From NCBI GenBank assembly GCA_002306945.1, contig DBTH01000231.1:1-6958 (forward strand): DNA of 6,958 nucleotides. The letters are read 5' to 3'. Both the position numbers and the translations under genes were made by a program. Origin of the DNA: Methylacidiphilaceae bacterium UBA1321. GTDB taxonomy: Bacteria; Verrucomicrobiota; Verrucomicrobiia; Methylacidiphilales; UBA1321. Numbering within the stretch: position 1 is the stretch's first letter; each line of letters starts with the position of its first letter. The notes under the pieces are model-generated. The model was not told the origin of the DNA. It ran no database searches and saw only the letters and a program-made list of their open reading frames with translations. Of this stretch, positions 5,502-6,958 are shown one piece after another.

Positions 5502-6958
5502 ATGGGCAACACACTGCGCGTCGTCGGGGCGCACGAACACAACCTGAAGAACGTCTCCGTGGAATTGCCGCGCGACCAACTGGTGGTGCTCACCGGGGTG
5601 TCGGGGTCGGGCAAGTCGAGCCTAGCCTTCGATACCATTTTCCGCGAGGGGCAGCGGCGGTACGTCGAGAGCCTGTCGAGCTACGCGCGCCAGTTCATCG
5701 GCCAGATGGGAAAGCCTTCGGTGGAACGCGTGGAGGGGATTTCGCCCGCCATCTGCATCGACCAGAAGACGGTGAACCGCAATCCGCGTTCGACCGTGGG
5801 GACGACCACCGAGATCCTGGACCACTTGCGACTGCTGTACGCGCGGCTGGGCGAAGCGGCTTGTCCGGAATGCCACGAGCCGATCGAGGCGCGTACGCCG
5901 GGGCAGATCGCCGACCGCCTGCTGTTCGATCGACCTGACGAAAATTGTCTGCTGCTGGCGCCGGTGGTGCGGCGTCGCAAGGGCGAGTACCGCGCCGAAC
6001 AGGAGGAGTGGAAGACGCAGGGCTATCGGTTCGCGCGCATCGACGGCGAACTGCACGACCTGGAGACGGTCAAGGAACTGGAGCGCTACGAGAACCACAC
6101 GCTGGAACTGGTGCTCGACCGCATCAAGATCGAGGAGAAGACCCTGCCGCGTCTGCGCGAGGGGATCCAGACCGCCTTGAGGTTGGCCGAAGGCGTGGTG
6201 TCGGTGTTGACGGGGCCGCAGGCCTTCGAGGGGAAAGGCAAGGAGGGGACGTTTTCGGCCTTGCGCGCCTGCCCCAACGGGCATGTGAACCTGCCCGAGT
6301 TGGAGCCGCGCTGCTTCTCGTTCAACCACCCCGCCGGGGCCTGCCCCGAGTGCAAGGGGTTGGGCGTGCTGCGCACCTTCGACGAAGACCTGCTGGTGCC
6401 CGACCGGAACAAGTCGCTGGAGCAACGCGCGTTGCTGGCGATCACCGACAAGGGCACGCTGATGTTCAGCGACTGGGGGCCGCGCGAGCTCAAGGCCATC
6501 GCTTCGCGCCACGGCTTCAAGCTGGACACGCCGTGGAAGGACATTCCCGCCGCCGGGCGAAGGGCCATCTTGCGCGACGGGGTGCCCGAACGGGGTTTGC
6601 GCGGCGCGATCCCGGTCCTGCAGGAATTGTACGACCAGTGGAACATCCGGCTGCTGGAGCGCTTCCAGAGATCGGCGATCTGTCCGTCGTGCCACGGGAC
6701 GCGCCTGGGGGTGGTGAGCCGCACGGTCAAATTCCGTCAAACGGCGATCTACGAGCTGACGGGCATGACCATCGTGGAACTCGCGAAGTTCTTCCGCGAC
6801 GTGAAGCCCACCGAATTCGAACTCAAGGTGGGGCGCGAGATCTTCCGCGAGATCCGCGAACGCATCTACTTCCTGGAAGCGGTGGGTCTGGGGTACCTCT
6901 CGCTGGACCGCTCGGCGGCCACGCTCTCGGGCGGCGAGGCGCAGCGCATCCGGCTGGC
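5502..6958 (+). CDS. uvrA: UvrA excinuclease ABC subunit A, N-terminal half (cut by the window edge)
   Basis: The frame stays open from ATG 5502 to the window end, giving 485 of the usual 940-970 residues. UvrA is the ATP-dependent dimeric damage-recognition subunit of nucleotide excision repair and loads UvrB onto lesions. Visible features are Walker A GVSGSGKSS (residues 32-40), the UvrA-typical RRYVESLSSYARQFIGQM (52-69), the UvrB-binding/insertion region (about 120-260), the first zinc module (257-284, including LEPRCFSFNHPAGACPEC) and the ABC signature LSGGE (475-479). The second ATPase half lies outside the window. In the zinc module the first half reads CPNGH (C257, H261) instead of the common C-x-x-C, while the second C-x-x-C (281-284) is intact. 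A Shine-Dalgarno GAGGG (5488-5492) sits 9 nt before this ATG. An in-frame ATG at 5484 would add six residues but has no good ribosome-binding site. The gene is GC-rich, host-like and transcribed away from the cassette. Confidence 0.97.
   Translation, partial: MGNTLRVVGAHEHNLKNVSVELPRDQLVVLTGVSGSGKSSLAFDTIFREGQRRYVESLSSYARQFIGQMGKPSVERVEGISPAICIDQKTVNRNPRSTVGTTTEILDHLRLLYARLGEAACPECHEPIEARTPGQIADRLLFDRPDENCLLLAPVVRRRKGEYRAEQEEWKTQGYRFARIDGELHDLETVKELERYENHTLELVLDRIKIEEKTLPRLREGIQTALRLAEGVVSVLTGPQAFEGKGKEGTFSALRACPNGHVNLPELEPRCFSFNHPAGACPECKGLGVLRTFDEDLLVPDRNKSLEQRALLAITDKGTLMFSDWGPRELKAIASRHGFKLDTPWKDIPAAGRRAILRDGVPERGLRGAIPVLQELYDQWNIRLLERFQRSAICPSCHGTRLGVVSRTVKFRQTAIYELTGMTIVELAKFFRDVKPTEFELKVGREIFREIRERIYFLEAVGLGYLSLDRSAATLSGGEAQRIRL

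Noticed and set aside
5213..5938. Plus-strand open frame of 241 residues, including an ATG at 5426 with a good Shine-Dalgarno (MRKAFVSYC...)
   Set aside because: It overlaps the first 436 nt of uvrA in another frame, and its translation is Arg/Gly/Ala-rich without family motifs. The uvrA frame is unmistakable, so this is a shadow frame of GC-rich DNA.
5622..6740. Long minus-strand open frame (372 residues) opposite uvrA
   Set aside because: Antisense shadow of a GC-rich gene. The translation is low-complexity (His/Arg/Gln/Leu-rich) with no recognisable domain.
1..6958. Transposase, integrase, tRNA attachment site or CRISPR array explaining cassette mobility
   Set aside because: No frame carries transposase or recombinase motifs, no tRNA-like fold or regularly spaced repeats were seen, and no matching direct repeats bracket the operon.

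Overview
The window comes from a GC-rich bacterial chromosome. Two housekeeping genes, each cut by a window edge, flank a compact three-gene cassette that looks horizontally acquired. No rRNA, tRNA, CRISPR array, transposase or integrase gene is visible. The organism cannot be named from this sequence. The GC-rich codons of the flanking genes, the good Shine-Dalgarno sequences and the GC-rich palindromic intergenic repeats fit a free-living, high-GC bacterium.

Layout. (1) Positions 1-364, minus strand: N-terminal third of a MoxR-family AAA+ ATPase. (2) Positions 365-695: a non-coding gap with a probable moxR promoter and several GC-rich palindromes. (3) Positions 696-5011, minus strand: a tightly packed operon, read from right to left. 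It encodes an 880-aa KaiC-like (RecA-superfamily) double ATPase, a 367-aa class III nucleotide cyclase and a 187-aa membrane protein resembling the Pycsar transmembrane effector (PycTM / DUF5706-like). The ATPase and cyclase genes share four bases at a TTGA junction. The cyclase and effector genes are 9 nt apart, and the effector Shine-Dalgarno overlaps the cyclase stop codon. (4) Positions 5012-5501: a divergent intergenic region with an imperfect 18-bp palindrome near the operon start and a cluster of strong GC-rich palindromes. (5) Positions 5502-6958, plus strand: the N-terminal half of uvrA (excision-repair damage sensor), running off the window.

How the genes may work together. In established Pycsar anti-phage systems a class III cyclase makes a cyclic pyrimidine mononucleotide (cCMP or cUMP) after infection, and this activates an effector such as PycTM, which damages the inner membrane. 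Here the cyclase-effector pair is recognisable and has an extra, tightly coupled upstream gene, a KaiC-like ATPase. Its first RecA domain keeps Walker A and B motifs, its second has lost the P-loop, and it carries a Cys/His cluster. My inference is a three-component, nucleotide-second-messenger defence system in which the ATPase senses infection or gates the cyclase. The ATPase and cyclase genes are clearly AT-richer than the flanking genes, whereas the effector gene has a composition closer to the host. This points to a mosaic origin.
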